Assembly (NCBI GenBank): GCA_963763325.1 | Contig: CAVXOL010000025.1 | Span: forward strand, 186,001 to 250,000 | Reading direction: 5' to 3' | DNA from: JBBECJ01 sp963763325 | Lineage (GTDB): Bacteria; Chloroflexota; Chloroflexia; Thermomicrobiales; CFX8 | Length of the DNA stretch: 64,000 nucleotides | Shown: positions 55,685-64,000 of the stretch, piece after piece | How positions within the stretch are numbered: the first letter of the stretch is position 1 | Layout of the letters: the number at the start of each line of letters is the position of its first letter | Position numbers and translations under genes: made by a program | Notes under the pieces: model-generated | Seen by the model: the letters and a program-made list of their open reading frames with translations, nothing else | Database searches by the model: none | Told to the model about the DNA's origin: nothing

Positions 55685-56608
55685 TCACGCATCTCGTAAT
55701 GACAACTCCAACAACCGATCAGCCAACTCGACCAACTCCTCGCGACCACGAAGCACCTCGAGCCAGCGATCCGGTATCGCGCCGTATCCCCAGCGCGCGC
55801 CAGCCAGCGCTCCCGCGACCGCGCCAGTCGTGTCAGCGTCCTGGCCGAGGTTAACGGCGGCGACGATTGCCTCTTCAAGGCTGTCATTCGTCGTCAATGC
55901 CCAGAATGACGACTGAAGCGTCGCCAGAACGTAACCGCCGGCATCAAGCGTCTCGGCTGTCTGCTCGTGGACAGACTGAAGCGATTCGCGGACGATCTCG
56001 TCGTCGGTCGCATCAATCGCGGCCGACATGGCGTCAGCATCAGGATCAGTCAACAGCACCGCAATACCTGCGTTGAGCGCGACGCAGGCGGCGATGCAGA
56101 GCGGATTCGCATGGGTAATCCGCGACGAGTCAGCCGAATACCGCGCATTCGCCTGCTGATCCGTGCGTGCAAACAGGGCAATTGGTGCGCAACGCATGAC
56201 CGAGCCGTTGGACTTGTCACGAGGGCGCATTTTCTCGTGGGTTTGCTGACCCGCTTCCTGCCACGGAACTCCCGACGCGAGCCGAACCAGCGCGTCACGA
56301 GTCGTGTTGCCGATGTCGGGCGGGTTCGAGCGGTACCACGCAACGAACCGATCGGCGATGTCGTTCCCGTCGAACTTCCCGCGCTCGGCAAGCGAACGTG
56401 CGATGCAACGTGCCATCTGGGTATCGTCGGTCACCTCACCCCTTGGGAGGTTCAACCAACCGCCCCCAACGATGTCCCGCAACGTCCCGTGTTTCCTCGA
56501 AATCTCGTCGCGGGACATGAACTCGACCGTCGCTCCGAGCGCGTCACCAACCGCAGAGCCGACCAGGGCGCCTCGGTACCGGTCGCGCAACGATTCCTGA
56601 TCGGTCAA
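55685..56608 (-). CDS. ADP-ribosylglycohydrolase family protein (DraG-like)
   Basis: Removes ADP-ribose from proteins or small molecules using two metal ions. Motifs: GALVGSAVGDALGATVEF, EVTDDTQMARCIARSL (metal site), NGSVMRCAPIALFA, and LGQDADTTGAVAGALAGARW (second metal site). 307 residues, normal length. The start is a TTG at 56606-56608 with AGGAGG 4 nt upstream. It converges on the recombinase gene with only 4 bp between stops. No ADP-ribosyltransferase is seen nearby. Confidence 0.93.
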   Translation of the reverse strand: MTDQESLRDRYRGALVGSAVGDALGATVEFMSRDEISRKHGTLRDIVGGGWLNLPRGEVTDDTQMARCIARSLAERGKFDGNDIADRFVAWYRSNPPDIGNTTRDALVRLASGVPWQEAGQQTHEKMRPRDKSNGSVMRCAPIALFARTDQQANARYSADSSRITHANPLCIAACVALNAGIAVLLTDPDADAMSAAIDATDDEIVRESLQSVHEQTAETLDAGGYVLATLQSSFWALTTNDSLEEAIVAAVNLGQDADTTGAVAGALAGARWGYGAIPDRWLEVLRGREELVELADRLLELSLRDA

Positions 56609-56623
56609 TGGCCCTCCTGCGTC

Positions 56624-56992
56624 TCAGCCGGCCGGTGCGGCCTTACCACCGTCGTCGCTCACTGTTTCGGCAATCACGAGCCGCTTGCCGTTCTCGGTAA
56701 TGAAGTAGGTCGGATTGTCAGGGTCTTGACTACGAACGGAGTCCTGCTCAATTCCCTGGTAGGACATCGTCTGGTCCATCCCCATGCTGTGGACATTGTC
56801 GACGTAGCCCTGGGCCTCCAGCAAGGCCAATTCGCGGCGCAGATCCTCCGGCGGCATGCCGAAGTGGGCCGCCAGGTCATTCAGCGGGACGATCCCATCA
56901 TGCTTTGCCCCATCCATCGTCTGCCAACCTGCCATCAGATGATGCAGGATACCGCGATGCAACTCATTCATCTGGTTTATGTAGCTCGACAT
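56624..56992 (-). CDS. small winged-helix-like protein, function unknown
   Basis: 122 residues. The segment GIVPLNDLAAHFGMPPEDLR followed by RELALLEAQGYVDNVHSMGM has the spacing of a winged helix, and YFITENGKRLVIAET resembles the wing of MarR/PadR-like domains. I cannot place it in a named family. It is 15 bp upstream of the DraG-like gene on the same strand, so the two are probably one transcript. Confidence 0.7.
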   Translation of the reverse strand: MSSYINQMNELHRGILHHLMAGWQTMDGAKHDGIVPLNDLAAHFGMPPEDLRRELALLEAQGYVDNVHSMGMDQTMSYQGIEQDSVRSQDPDNPTYFITENGKRLVIAETVSDDGGKAAPAG

Positions 56993-57122
56993 CGGTCGGC
57001 GCTCCTTCCTGTCACGACGTCACCTGCACGGGCTACGCCACGACGCGCACAAGCCGGCATCTGCGGGTATAGTGTCGCGACCGTATCGAGGACTTTCAAC
57101 GTAATCGGGAGGGGTAGAGCAG

Positions 57123-57884
57123 ATGAAGGTCAACAAGGCGCTCCAGAAGATGAAGGCAGGCAAGCCAGCCTACGGCTACTCGCTCGGCATCGGTTCGCCA
57201 TTAGTGGCGGAGATGATCTCCGCCAGCGGGATCGACTTCGTCTTCATTGACACGCAGCACGGCTCGTGGGGGCCGGAGCAGGTTGGACTGGCCTTCATGG
57301 CCGTTCACGCCGGTGGGTCAGTACCAATGGCACGAGTAGCACGAAACGACTACACGCTGATCGGCCGCCTGCTGGACGAGGGTGCGATGGGCATCATCGT
57401 CCCGATGGTCCATACCGCCGACGACGCGAAAGCCGCCGCTGACGCCTGCCGGATTCCGCCGACCGGCACCCGATCGTGGGGCTGGGGTGCCGCCAGCCGC
57501 TACGGTGACAGCTACGCCGACAACATCAACGATCAGCTGTTCGTCGCTGTTCAGATCGAGAGTATTCAGGCGGTCGAGAACGCCGAGGCAATCATGTCGA
57601 CCCCTGGCGTCGACGGCTGCTGGGTCGGCCCCGCTGACCTCGCACTTTCGCTGGGTATCCACCCGAGCAAGGCCGGCGAGGATGACCGGCACGCGAAGGC
57701 TCTCGAACGCGTCGTCGAGGCCTGCCGCAACACCGGCAAGATTCCAGGCTTCGCCGCCTTCGCGCCGGATGACGCTGTCCGCCGTGCTGAGCAGGGATTC
57801 ATCTACCTGACTGCCGGCAGCGACGTTGGCTTCCTGATGGGCGGCGCCAGGGCTGGTCTCAAGACGCTGGGGCTGGAGGGGTAG
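57123..57884 (+). CDS. HpcH/HpaI aldolase family protein
   Basis: Class II pyruvate aldolase fold, 253 residues: FVFIDTQHGSWGPEQVGLAF with the conserved His, GSVPMARVARNDYTLIGRLL, EGAMGIIVPMVHTADDAKAA, VAVQIESIQAVENAEAIM (metal Glu), GVDGCWVGPADLALSLGIHP (metal Asp) and FIYLTAGSDVGFLMGG. It may cleave 4-hydroxy-2-oxo acids; the substrate is unknown. A GGGAGGGG stretch precedes the ATG. It is followed closely by the S9 peptidase gene. Confidence 0.92.
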   Translation: MKVNKALQKMKAGKPAYGYSLGIGSPLVAEMISASGIDFVFIDTQHGSWGPEQVGLAFMAVHAGGSVPMARVARNDYTLIGRLLDEGAMGIIVPMVHTADDAKAAADACRIPPTGTRSWGWGAASRYGDSYADNINDQLFVAVQIESIQAVENAEAIMSTPGVDGCWVGPADLALSLGIHPSKAGEDDRHAKALERVVEACRNTGKIPGFAAFAPDDAVRRAEQGFIYLTAGSDVGFLMGGARAGLKTLGLEG

Positions 57885-57933
57885 CACATCGCACGTCGGT
57901 AGCGGCCGATCCGAGGGACCAATCGAGGCATCA

Positions 57934-59796
57934 ATGACCATCGAGAACGGAACACACCGTGCGGCGGCACAGTCGCTGATTGCCGACGTCCCGACCCCGG
58001 CAATGCCGGCATGGGCGCCGGACGGCTCTGCCGTTGCCTTTCTGTGGGACGACGGAACCGGCTGGGAAGTCTGGGTCGCCGGATCAGCAGGACACGGTGC
58101 GAGGCAGTTGGCGACGGGGGCGTTGCTCTCGGCTATCGACTGGACGGGTGACGGAGCCGAGATCGTCTTCGTCCGGCGAGTCGACGGTGGCAGCGTCATC
58201 GCGGCCGTCAACCTGGCCGGCGACGTTCGCCAGATCACGAGCGGACCACGCGATCGCTCACCACAGGTGTCGCCAGATGGCAGCACCATCGCCTTTCTAT
58301 CGGGAAGATCCGGGGCGTTCGATGTCTGGAAGGCGCCGCTGGCGGGTGGCGCAGCAACCCAGCTGACCGAGCGAACAAACCCGCTCGACGAGCCGCGCTG
58401 GACGCCACGCTGGTCGCCGGATGGCGGCTGGCTCTCCTATGTCTCGTCCCGCTCCGGCGAGCGCAACAATGACGACCTCTGGATCGTCTCTTCCGATGGG
58501 CGCGAGAACCGGCAACTGACGACGGGCTTGATTGTCGATACAGACCCGATCTGGTCACCCGATGGCAGCAGGCTGGCTGTCGTCGGCAACACGGCCGTCG
58601 AGCACTGGTACGGCGACGACCTCGACCTCTGGCTGGTTGATCTGGTTGATGTTCGACCGCGACGGCTGACCAGCGGTGGCGGCGTTACCCGCAAGCTTGA
58701 CGGAGGCGCGGTCGCGTGGTCGCTCGATGGACGTTGTGTGTACTGCCTCAATCACCTCAACGGCGACACCAATCTGGCCGCCGTGCGGGTCGAGGACGGC
58801 CTGCTGACCCGCGTGACAAATCACGATGGCGTCGTCAGTGACTTCACGTTGTCTCCAATCGGGGACGCGTTCGCGATCGTGATCGCAGGACAGACCGCGC
58901 CGCCCGAGTTGGCGGTCCTGGCCGATCGACGGCGGCCTGCCGGTTCCGCTGACGAACGGCGGCAGCCGGGTAGATTGCTCCCGTCACTGCCCCGATCCGG
59001 ATGCCTTTCCAGAGCCACGACGGCATCTACTGCGACGCTTACCTCTACCTTCCTTCGGGGTTCAGTGCCGGTCGCCACTACCCGGCACTCGTCCAGGTAC
59101 ACGGCGGCGGGACGAACTCCTTCGGCAACGGCTGGCACCCGATCGAACAGTTCCTCGCCCAACGTGGCTTCATCGTCTTCGCCGTCGAATACCGCGGTTC
59201 AAGCGGCTACGGACGCGATTTCGCGAGCCTCTCGTATGCCGACTGGGGCGGTGGCCAGACACGCGATGCGATCGCGGCGGCAAGGTTCCTGCACCTCGAA
59301 GTCATACGTCTCTGGTGTCGGGATCTACGGTGGCTCCTACGGTGGTTACCTCGCATTGCACGCGATCGTCGCCGCGCCGGAGGCGTTCGGCGCAGCCGCA
59401 GACCTCTACGGCATCACGAACCGCTTCGATTACTTTGACCGTAGCGACCGGGTTGGCCGGGTCTTCGTTACCCGCGATTATGGTGGCCGTGGCCCTGCGG
59501 ACGCGCCGGAACACTACCTGCGTGCATCGACCCACCATCGGCTGGGCGAGATCCGAACGCCGCTGCTCGTCCTGCACGGTAGCGAGGACACGCGCGTCCC
59601 GCCCGTCCAATCCGAAGCGGTTGTCGAGCAATTGCGCCAGCACGGCATCGAGCACGAATACGTCGTCTACCCTGGTGAGGGGCATGGCTTCCGCAAGCGC
59701 GAGCACCGGATTGACGCATACGAGCGCCTGGCAACGTGGTTCGAACGGCACCTCGCCCCCGTTCCACCGCATGGGACTGGAACGGGCGTCGGATAG
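57934..59796 (+). CDS. S9-family prolyl oligopeptidase-like serine peptidase (frameshifted)
   Basis: An N-terminal beta-propeller with TolB-like blades (SPQVSPDGSTIAFLSGRSG, TPRWSPDGGWLSYVSSRSGE) leads to an alpha/beta-hydrolase domain. Between about 58930 and 59310 the hydrolase sequence runs in other frames (SHDGIYCDAYLYLPSGFSAG, YRGSSGYGRDFASLSYADWG), then returns for GIYGGSYGGYLALHAI (nucleophile Ser), LVLHGSEDTRVPPVQS (Asp) and YPGEGHGFRKREH (His). The triad is complete. The breaks look like consensus errors. No signal peptide, so probably cytoplasmic: acylaminoacyl-peptidase or dipeptidyl-peptidase-like. Confidence 0.9.
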   Translation: MTIENGTHRAAAQSLIADVPTPAMPAWAPDGSAVAFLWDDGTGWEVWVAGSAGHGARQLATGALLSAIDWTGDGAEIVFVRRVDGGSVIAAVNLAGDVRQITSGPRDRSPQVSPDGSTIAFLSGRSGAFDVWKAPLAGGAATQLTERTNPLDEPRWTPRWSPDGGWLSYVSSRSGERNNDDLWIVSSDGRENRQLTTGLIVDTDPIWSPDGSRLAVVGNTAVEHWYGDDLDLWLVDLVDVRPRRLTSGGGVTRKLDGGAVAWSLDGRCVYCLNHLNGDTNLAAVRVEDGLLTRVTNHDGVVSDFTLSPIGDAFAIVIAGQTAPPELAVLADRRRPAGSADERRQPGRLLPSLPRSGCLSRATTASTATLTSTFLRGSVPVATTRHSSRYTAAGRTPSATAGTRSNSSSPNVASSSSPSNTAVQAATDAISRASRMPTGAVARHAMRSRRQGSCTSKSYVSGVGIYGGSYGGYLALHAIVAAPEAFGAAADLYGITNRFDYFDRSDRVGRVFVTRDYGGRGPADAPEHYLRASTHHRLGEIRTPLLVLHGSEDTRVPPVQSEAVVEQLRQHGIEHEYVVYPGEGHGFRKREHRIDAYERLATWFERHLAPVPPHGTGTGVG

Positions 59797-59865
59797 TCCG
59801 TTTGTCACCTATCGACCATCCTGAGAGCATCGATCGTGTGGCACGCAAGAAGGGCAACTGGCTCA

Positions 59866-61128
59866 GTGAACCGACCGCTGATCATCGTTACGATTCTGGT
59901 CCTCTCGGTCGTCTCGATCGTCGGCGCGATCCCCGCAGCAGCCGCGCCGGTCGCCACCAACTTCTTCTTCGCTACCTGGGCGTGGACCGACAAACCGGTG
60001 GCCGATCTCGTCGTCAACCGCACCTGGATGTGGGGACCAGAAGCCTATAGCGACGCGTTTCTGGAGCCGTACAGCGACTCGCCGAACGATCTCCGACTCG
60101 TCCAGTATTACGACAAGTCACGAATGGAGATCACCCAACCCGGGTGATGAAGCCGGACATCTGGTACATCACCAACGGACTGCTGGTAACTGAGCTCGTC
60201 ATCGGGACGCCTGCAACTCGGCGACGACGAATTCGTTGAGCTTGAACCTGCCGATGTCAATATTGTCGGCGACGTTGACCAGGATAACCCCGATCACGTA
60301 TGAGACTGCTCGGAGTCGCTGCTCGGCGCGAGTCCGCCGGCCGTCGGGGCGAACCAGTCCTGGTACCGGGCTGGCGTCACTAATCGACGGAACGCTGGAT
60401 CTACTTTAGCGACCACGAGACGGCTCCCAGGGTGTCTCCGCCGCATCACTATGTCCCGGACACCAATCACACGATCGCGTCGCCGTTCTGGGACTTCATG
60501 AACGCCTCGGGCGTGACCTACGGCTACAGCATCCTGTTCGGACAGGGTGACTTCACCGATGGCAAGCTGTTCGACAATCCGTATCTACGCGACCGGGTTT
60601 CCGATCACCGAGGCGTACTGGACCTACGCGAAGGTCGATGGCGCCATCAGAGATGTTCTCTTCCAGTGCTTCCAGCGCCGCTGCCTGACCTACACACCAA
60701 GCAACGATCCTGGCTGGCAGGTGGAAGCGGGCAACGTCGGCCAGCACTACTATCGCTGGCGCTATGGCGAGGATACGCCACCAACCTTCGACACTCCCGA
60801 TGTCGATATCACCGAACTCTGGCCAGGCGAAACATTTAGCAAGCCCGGTCCGGTCGAGGAGTTCATCACGATCCGCAACAATGAGGCGGAACACGTTGAA
60901 CTCGGCGGCTGGTTCCTGTTGGACCAACAGAACGACTTTCGCTACGAGTTCGATAACATCTCGCTAGCACCCGGCGAGACGCTGACGATCTTCAGTTGTG
61001 GTGGCGCGGGTGGTCCAGGAACGATCGACATCGGATACTGCGACTCGTGGTGGGACTGGGGCGACTACGCCCAGCTCTTCGACCCAGCCGGATCACTGAT
61101 CGACTACCAGTACGTATCATCGCAATGA
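59866..61128 (+). CDS. secreted protein with C-terminal lamin-tail-like domain (frameshifted)
   Basis: GTG at 59866 begins a signal peptide (NRPLIIVTILVLSVVSIVGA ending AAAAP). The mature part reads VADLVVNRTWMWGPEAYSDA and LRLVQYYDKSRMEITQP, then shifts frame several times between 60145 and 60560 (IWYITNGLLVTELVIG, DDEFVELEPADVNIVGDVDQ). The C-terminal 110 residues (EEFITIRNNEAEHVELGGWF, SLAPGETLTIFSCGG, YAQLFDPAGSLIDYQYVSSQ) match the lamin-tail domain pattern. Related architectures occur on many exported Chloroflexota proteins. Role unknown. Confidence 0.75.
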
Positions 61129-61152
61129 TCCAAGGAGGCGAGGCAGTCTGCG

Positions 61153-61665
61153 ATGGAGATCTATGTCATTCGCCACGGCGATGCAATCGACCGCGAAGAT
61201 CCGCAAGTGACCAACGACGCGATGCGCTGGCTGACCGAGGTTGGCCGTAACGAGGTCGCTATCAGCGCGCGTCTGCTGGCCAGGCTCGGCGTCGTACCGG
61301 ACCTTGTTCTGACGAGCCCGATGGTCCGCGCCAGGCAAACGGCGGAGATCGTCACGGATCTGCTCGGACCGAAGCAGGGGCCTGAAGTGAGCGAGCACCT
61401 GGTCTACGGTGGGTCACTGGACGGTGTCCTCGAAGATATCCTGCAACGCCAGAGCCACGATCGTGTCGTCCTGGCCGGTCACATGCCGAGCGTCGGAGCG
61501 TTGGTTGGCTACCTCGCCTGGGGGAACCCGGAAAACGAAGTCCCATTCCGAACCGGCGAGGTCTGTCGGATCGACCTGCCGGACGACACACCAGGGCCGG
61601 GCTACGGAGACCTGCGCTGGCTGATCCCGCCGAAGATCGCGCGGAAGATGTTGAGCAAGGAGTGA
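61153..61665 (+). CDS. SixA-like phosphohistidine phosphatase
   Basis: A histidine phosphatase of 170 residues. MEIYVIRHGDAIDRE has the RHG catalytic motif, VLTSPMVRARQTAEI the next arginine, and VVLAGHMPSVGALVG the second histidine. The small size and sequence fit SixA rather than a phosphoglycerate mutase. SixA removes phosphate from histidine phosphocarriers; the target here is unknown. Its stop overlaps the MFS start as GTGA. Confidence 0.9.
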   Translation: MEIYVIRHGDAIDREDPQVTNDAMRWLTEVGRNEVAISARLLARLGVVPDLVLTSPMVRARQTAEIVTDLLGPKQGPEVSEHLVYGGSLDGVLEDILQRQSHDRVVLAGHMPSVGALVGYLAWGNPENEVPFRTGEVCRIDLPDDTPGPGYGDLRWLIPPKIARKMLSKE

Positions 61666-62906
61666 GCCGGGCGACAACCAGCGAGGTACCACACGCCGTC
61701 GATGCGCCGACCACCGGTTCCAGGTACACCCTCTGGTTGCTGATCGGCGCAATCTTCGTTGTCTCGGTCGACTCGCGTGTCATCACGCCGATCCTGCCGG
61801 CAATCGCCGACGACCTGGATGTCAGCATCGGCAGTGCCGGTCTGATCGTGACTGCATACTTGCTGCCGTACGGCCTCTTCCAGCTCGTCTACGGTCCGGT
61901 TGCGGACCGAATCGGCCATGTACGGGTCATCTCGTTGACACTTGGCGCGTTCGCGCTGGGAGGCATCCTCTGCGCGCTGGCACCGACACTCCCGACACTG
62001 GTGGGCGCGCGTTTCTTCACCGGAATGGTCGCTGCTGCCGTCTTCCCCCTGACGCTTGCGTATATCGGCGAAACGGTTACCTACTCCGAGCGCCAGCATG
62101 CCATTGGCTACACCGTGATGGCCTCGTCGATCGGTCAGGTGATTTCCAGCGGCGCAGGTGGCTTTCTGGCGGCGCTGCTCTCGTGGAGAGCAATCTTCGC
62201 GCTCGACGGCGCAATCGCGTTGGTCCTGACCGTCGCGATGCTACGCAACCGTGCCATGCCGGCCCGCCCGACCGGGCCACGTCGATCGACGCGAGCCGGA
62301 TTCGAACTCGTCCTGCGGGACCGCCGACACGCGCTCTTCTACGCGATGATCTTCGTCGAAGGAATCTTCACGCTCGGCGCGTTCTCATTCCTCGGTGCGA
62401 TGCTGCGTGACCGGGACGGCTTCTCCTACACGGCTATCGGGCTCATCATCTCGCTCTTCGGAGTGACAGCGATCATCGCCGGTCGGATCATCGGGCCACT
62501 TGCGCGCCGGATTGGCGAGGCGCGGATGATCCTGTACGGCGGGATTGGCGCCGCCGTCTGCTACGGGTTGACTGTCCTGCAGCCTGCTGTCGTATTCTTC
62601 CCGCTGGCGATGGCGCTGCTCGGCATTACCTGGATCATCATGCACACGACGCTCCAGACTCGCGCGACCGAGCTGGCCCCGGCGGCGCGGGCGACCGGGA
62701 TATCGCTCTTCGCCTTCTCGCTCTTCCTCGGCAGCAGTGCAGGTGCGTTCATCACCGCGCAGTCGATCGATCGATTCGACTACAACGCAACCATGCTCGG
62801 AATGGGTCTGCTGACACTGGTCTTCGCGGTAGTAGGGTCAGTCATGATCCCACGCTGGTCACAGCCGGAGCGTGGAGCGCTTGCCGAACCGGTCGTCCGT
62901 CGCTAG
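61662..62906 (+). CDS. major facilitator superfamily transporter
   Basis: 414 residues with 12 hydrophobic segments. FQLVYGPVADRIGHVRVISL carries the GxxxDRxGRR-like loop between helices 2 and 3, and the later half has GRIIGPLARRIGEARMILYG as its counterpart. It resembles drug or metabolite exporters of the DHA1 type. The GTG at 61662 overlaps the sixA-like stop, and GAGCAAGGA lies just before it, so the pair is coupled. The substrate is unknown. Confidence 0.9.
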   Translation: MSRATTSEVPHAVDAPTTGSRYTLWLLIGAIFVVSVDSRVITPILPAIADDLDVSIGSAGLIVTAYLLPYGLFQLVYGPVADRIGHVRVISLTLGAFALGGILCALAPTLPTLVGARFFTGMVAAAVFPLTLAYIGETVTYSERQHAIGYTVMASSIGQVISSGAGGFLAALLSWRAIFALDGAIALVLTVAMLRNRAMPARPTGPRRSTRAGFELVLRDRRHALFYAMIFVEGIFTLGAFSFLGAMLRDRDGFSYTAIGLIISLFGVTAIIAGRIIGPLARRIGEARMILYGGIGAAVCYGLTVLQPAVVFFPLAMALLGITWIIMHTTLQTRATELAPAARATGISLFAFSLFLGSSAGAFITAQSIDRFDYNATMLGMGLLTLVFAVVGSVMIPRWSQPERGALAEPVVRR

Positions 62907-62960
62907 ACTGCGGCAGCCGGATTCGGCTGGTTGGGATGGTCATATGGGAGAACGCACAAG

Positions 62961-63515
62961 ATGGCACAACGGGATATCTACATCGAGCAGGTCCAGGCAA
63001 TGTCCGATATGCTCGACGGCCAGATCGCCGAACTGGACGATACATTACTCAGATCGCGTCCTGGCCAGTACCTGAACCCGCCCGGATTCATCTACTTTCA
63101 CATCCTCCGGGTCTGGGACATGGACATCAACGTCCTCGTCGGCGGCAACAAGCCATCCGAAGACGCCTGGCACCGGGGCAGCTACACCGACGCGATGGGC
63201 TACGACCCGGACGGCAAAGGCGGGCGCGGTCTCGGAATCGGCTTTGGCTACACCGACGCCGAGGTAGATGACGTGCCATACCAGGGCGAGACACTGAAGC
63301 GCTACCACGAGCAACTCCTCGCACAGACGCTGCAGTACCTCAACGACGCGAATGACGAAGAACTTGCCCGAGGGATCACCGCCCTCGGTCAGCCATCCAC
63401 CACCGGTTCGCGCATCCAGCACATCATCGGCCACTCCTGGAACCACATCGGTGAGTTGCGGATGACGAAGAGCATGCTCGGTTTCCACGACCCGACGACG
63501 CCGCCTCGCGGGTGA
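62961..63515 (+). CDS. DinB/YfiT-superfamily protein
   Basis: A four-helix bundle with the metal-type histidines: FIYFHILRVWDMDINVLVGG and IQHIIGHSWNHIGELRMTKS near the end. Members include thiol transferases that use bacillithiol or mycothiol, and proteins with no known activity. The ATG at 62961 (MAQRDIYIEQ) is chosen because GGGAG lies 10 nt before it; an in-frame start at 62931 is possible. It sits between the MFS gene and a hairpin. Confidence 0.82.
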   Translation: MAQRDIYIEQVQAMSDMLDGQIAELDDTLLRSRPGQYLNPPGFIYFHILRVWDMDINVLVGGNKPSEDAWHRGSYTDAMGYDPDGKGGRGLGIGFGYTDAEVDDVPYQGETLKRYHEQLLAQTLQYLNDANDEELARGITALGQPSTTGSRIQHIIGHSWNHIGELRMTKSMLGFHDPTTPPRG

Positions 63516-63570
63516 GTGGGATGAGGGAAGAGGCACGAGATCTGTTCATGCCTCGTCCCTCATGCCCCAC
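63516..63570 (+). terminator. 20-bp hairpin after the DinB-like gene
   Basis: ATGAGGGAAGAGGCA at 63521-63535 pairs with TGCCTCGTCCCTCAT at 63549-63563 with one mismatch; GTGGG and CCCAC extend the stem across a small bulge. It overlaps the end of the stop region and precedes the carboxylase gene. No T-run. Confidence 0.5.
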
Positions 63571-63639
63571 GCCTGATCCATCACGGTACACTCCTGTTGG
63601 GCGGGAACGGCCGTCACCACCACGACACACTGGAGGACA

Positions 63640-64000
63640 ATGTTGTCGTCTTCGGATGTAGTGCGCGAGGACTGGCGCGAGGCTAACCTGCGTTCGATAG
63701 ACGAGCTACGGAGCCGGCTCGACCGCGTCGCGCTTGGTGGCGGCGAAGCTCGCAGGAGCGCTCGACGCAAGCGGGGCAAGCTGCCGGTGCGCGAGCGGAT
63801 CGACCGGGTGCTCGATCCGGGTTCGGCCTTCCTGGAACTCTCGCCGCTGGCGGCCGAAGGGATGTACGACGGGGACGCGCCGGCCGCCGGGATCGTGACC
63901 GGGATCGGGCGGGTCGAAGGGCGCGAAGTCGTCGTCGTCGCCAACGACCCGACGGTCAAGGGTGGCACGTATTTCCCGATCACGGTGAAGAAGCACTTGC
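63640..64000 (+). CDS. acyl-CoA carboxylase beta (carboxyltransferase) subunit, partial
   Basis: The frame from the ATG at 63640 (GGAGG 4 nt upstream) is open to the window edge: 120 codons. LRSIDELRSRLDRVALGGGE, KRGKLPVRERIDRVLDPGSA, FLELSPLAAEGMYDGDAPAA, GIVTGIGRVEGREVVVVAND and PTVKGGTYFPITVKKHL match the start of methylcrotonyl-, propionyl- or geranyl-CoA carboxylase beta subunits. PTVKGGTYFPITVKKH is most like the methylcrotonyl-CoA type. It differs from AccD, which is encoded separately at 44988. Confidence 0.9.
   Translation, partial: MLSSSDVVREDWREANLRSIDELRSRLDRVALGGGEARRSARRKRGKLPVRERIDRVLDPGSAFLELSPLAAEGMYDGDAPAAGIVTGIGRVEGREVVVVANDPTVKGGTYFPITVKKHL

Noticed and set aside
1..64000. 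tRNA, rRNA, insertion sequences, prophage
   Set aside because: No cloverleaf, rRNA core or transposase motif was seen by eye on either strand; a lone recombinase gene is not enough to call a mobile element.

Overview
The window looks like a chromosomal segment of a high-GC (about 62%) Chloroflexota bacterium, most likely of the Thermomicrobia type. This rests on the gene content, on Thr/Pro/Ala-rich linkers behind lipoprotein signals, on a penicillin-binding protein ending in a (TP)n hinge plus PASTA domain, and on C-terminal repeats typical of secreted Chloroflexota proteins. No rRNA, tRNA, CRISPR array or insertion sequence was found.

Layout. 1-3.8 kb: respiratory complex I genes nuoA-B-C-D-H (minus; nuoH runs off the left edge). 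4-6.8 kb: a broken class A PBP. 7-11.9 kb: pterin dehydratase, two lipoproteins, a macrodomain protein, an M19 dipeptidase and an F420-type luciferase-like oxidoreductase. 12-17.6 kb: a membrane protein joining a sigma-like region, an anti-sigma zinc finger and a beta-propeller, then a secreted alpha-L-rhamnosidase-like enzyme. 17.9-18.2 kb: a small Rdx/SelW-type gene that no standard ORF shows, because an in-frame TGA occupies the second position of its CxxC redox motif; I read it as a selenoprotein, with a hairpin 16 nt after the UGA. 18.3-25.6 kb: YajQ, a phosphatidyltransferase/acyltransferase pair, a PH-domain protein, a parvulin foldase, and the rpsF-ssb-rpsR operon with long low-complexity tails on S6 and S18. 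25.8-28.4 kb: a 36-bp perfect inverted repeat that truncates a gene remnant and abuts thrB-thrC.

28.5-37.3 kb is a peptide-type ABC uptake locus: three tandem paralogous Tat-type substrate-binding lipoproteins and two permeases, with hairpins between genes, no ATPase subunit, and the same 14-bp palindrome upstream of two of the binding-protein genes. 37.7-42.96 kb is a translationally coupled operon (GalT/HIT-like protein, hydantoinase A, hydantoinase B), preceded by glgC. 45-46.8 kb: accD-accA. 46.9-51 kb: M24 and M42 peptidases, a c-type cytochrome lipoprotein, a SnoaL-like protein and a membrane protein. 51.2-54.6 kb: divergent PucR and MocR-type regulators. 54.7-64 kb: a divergent tyrosine recombinase, an ADP-ribosylglycohydrolase, a small winged-helix-like protein, a HpaI-type aldolase, an S9 peptidase, a secreted lamin-tail-like protein, SixA, an MFS transporter, a DinB-like protein and the start of an acyl-CoA carboxylase beta subunit.

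Many genes are split by frameshifts although the conserved sequence continues in another frame (PBP, thrC, oppB, two of three binding proteins, hyuA, hyuB, GalT-like, glgC, accD, accA, recombinase, S9 peptidase, lamin-tail protein). The breaks cluster, and they hit genes that should be essential, so consensus errors in low-quality stretches are the likeliest cause. I annotate these as whole genes and note the breaks.
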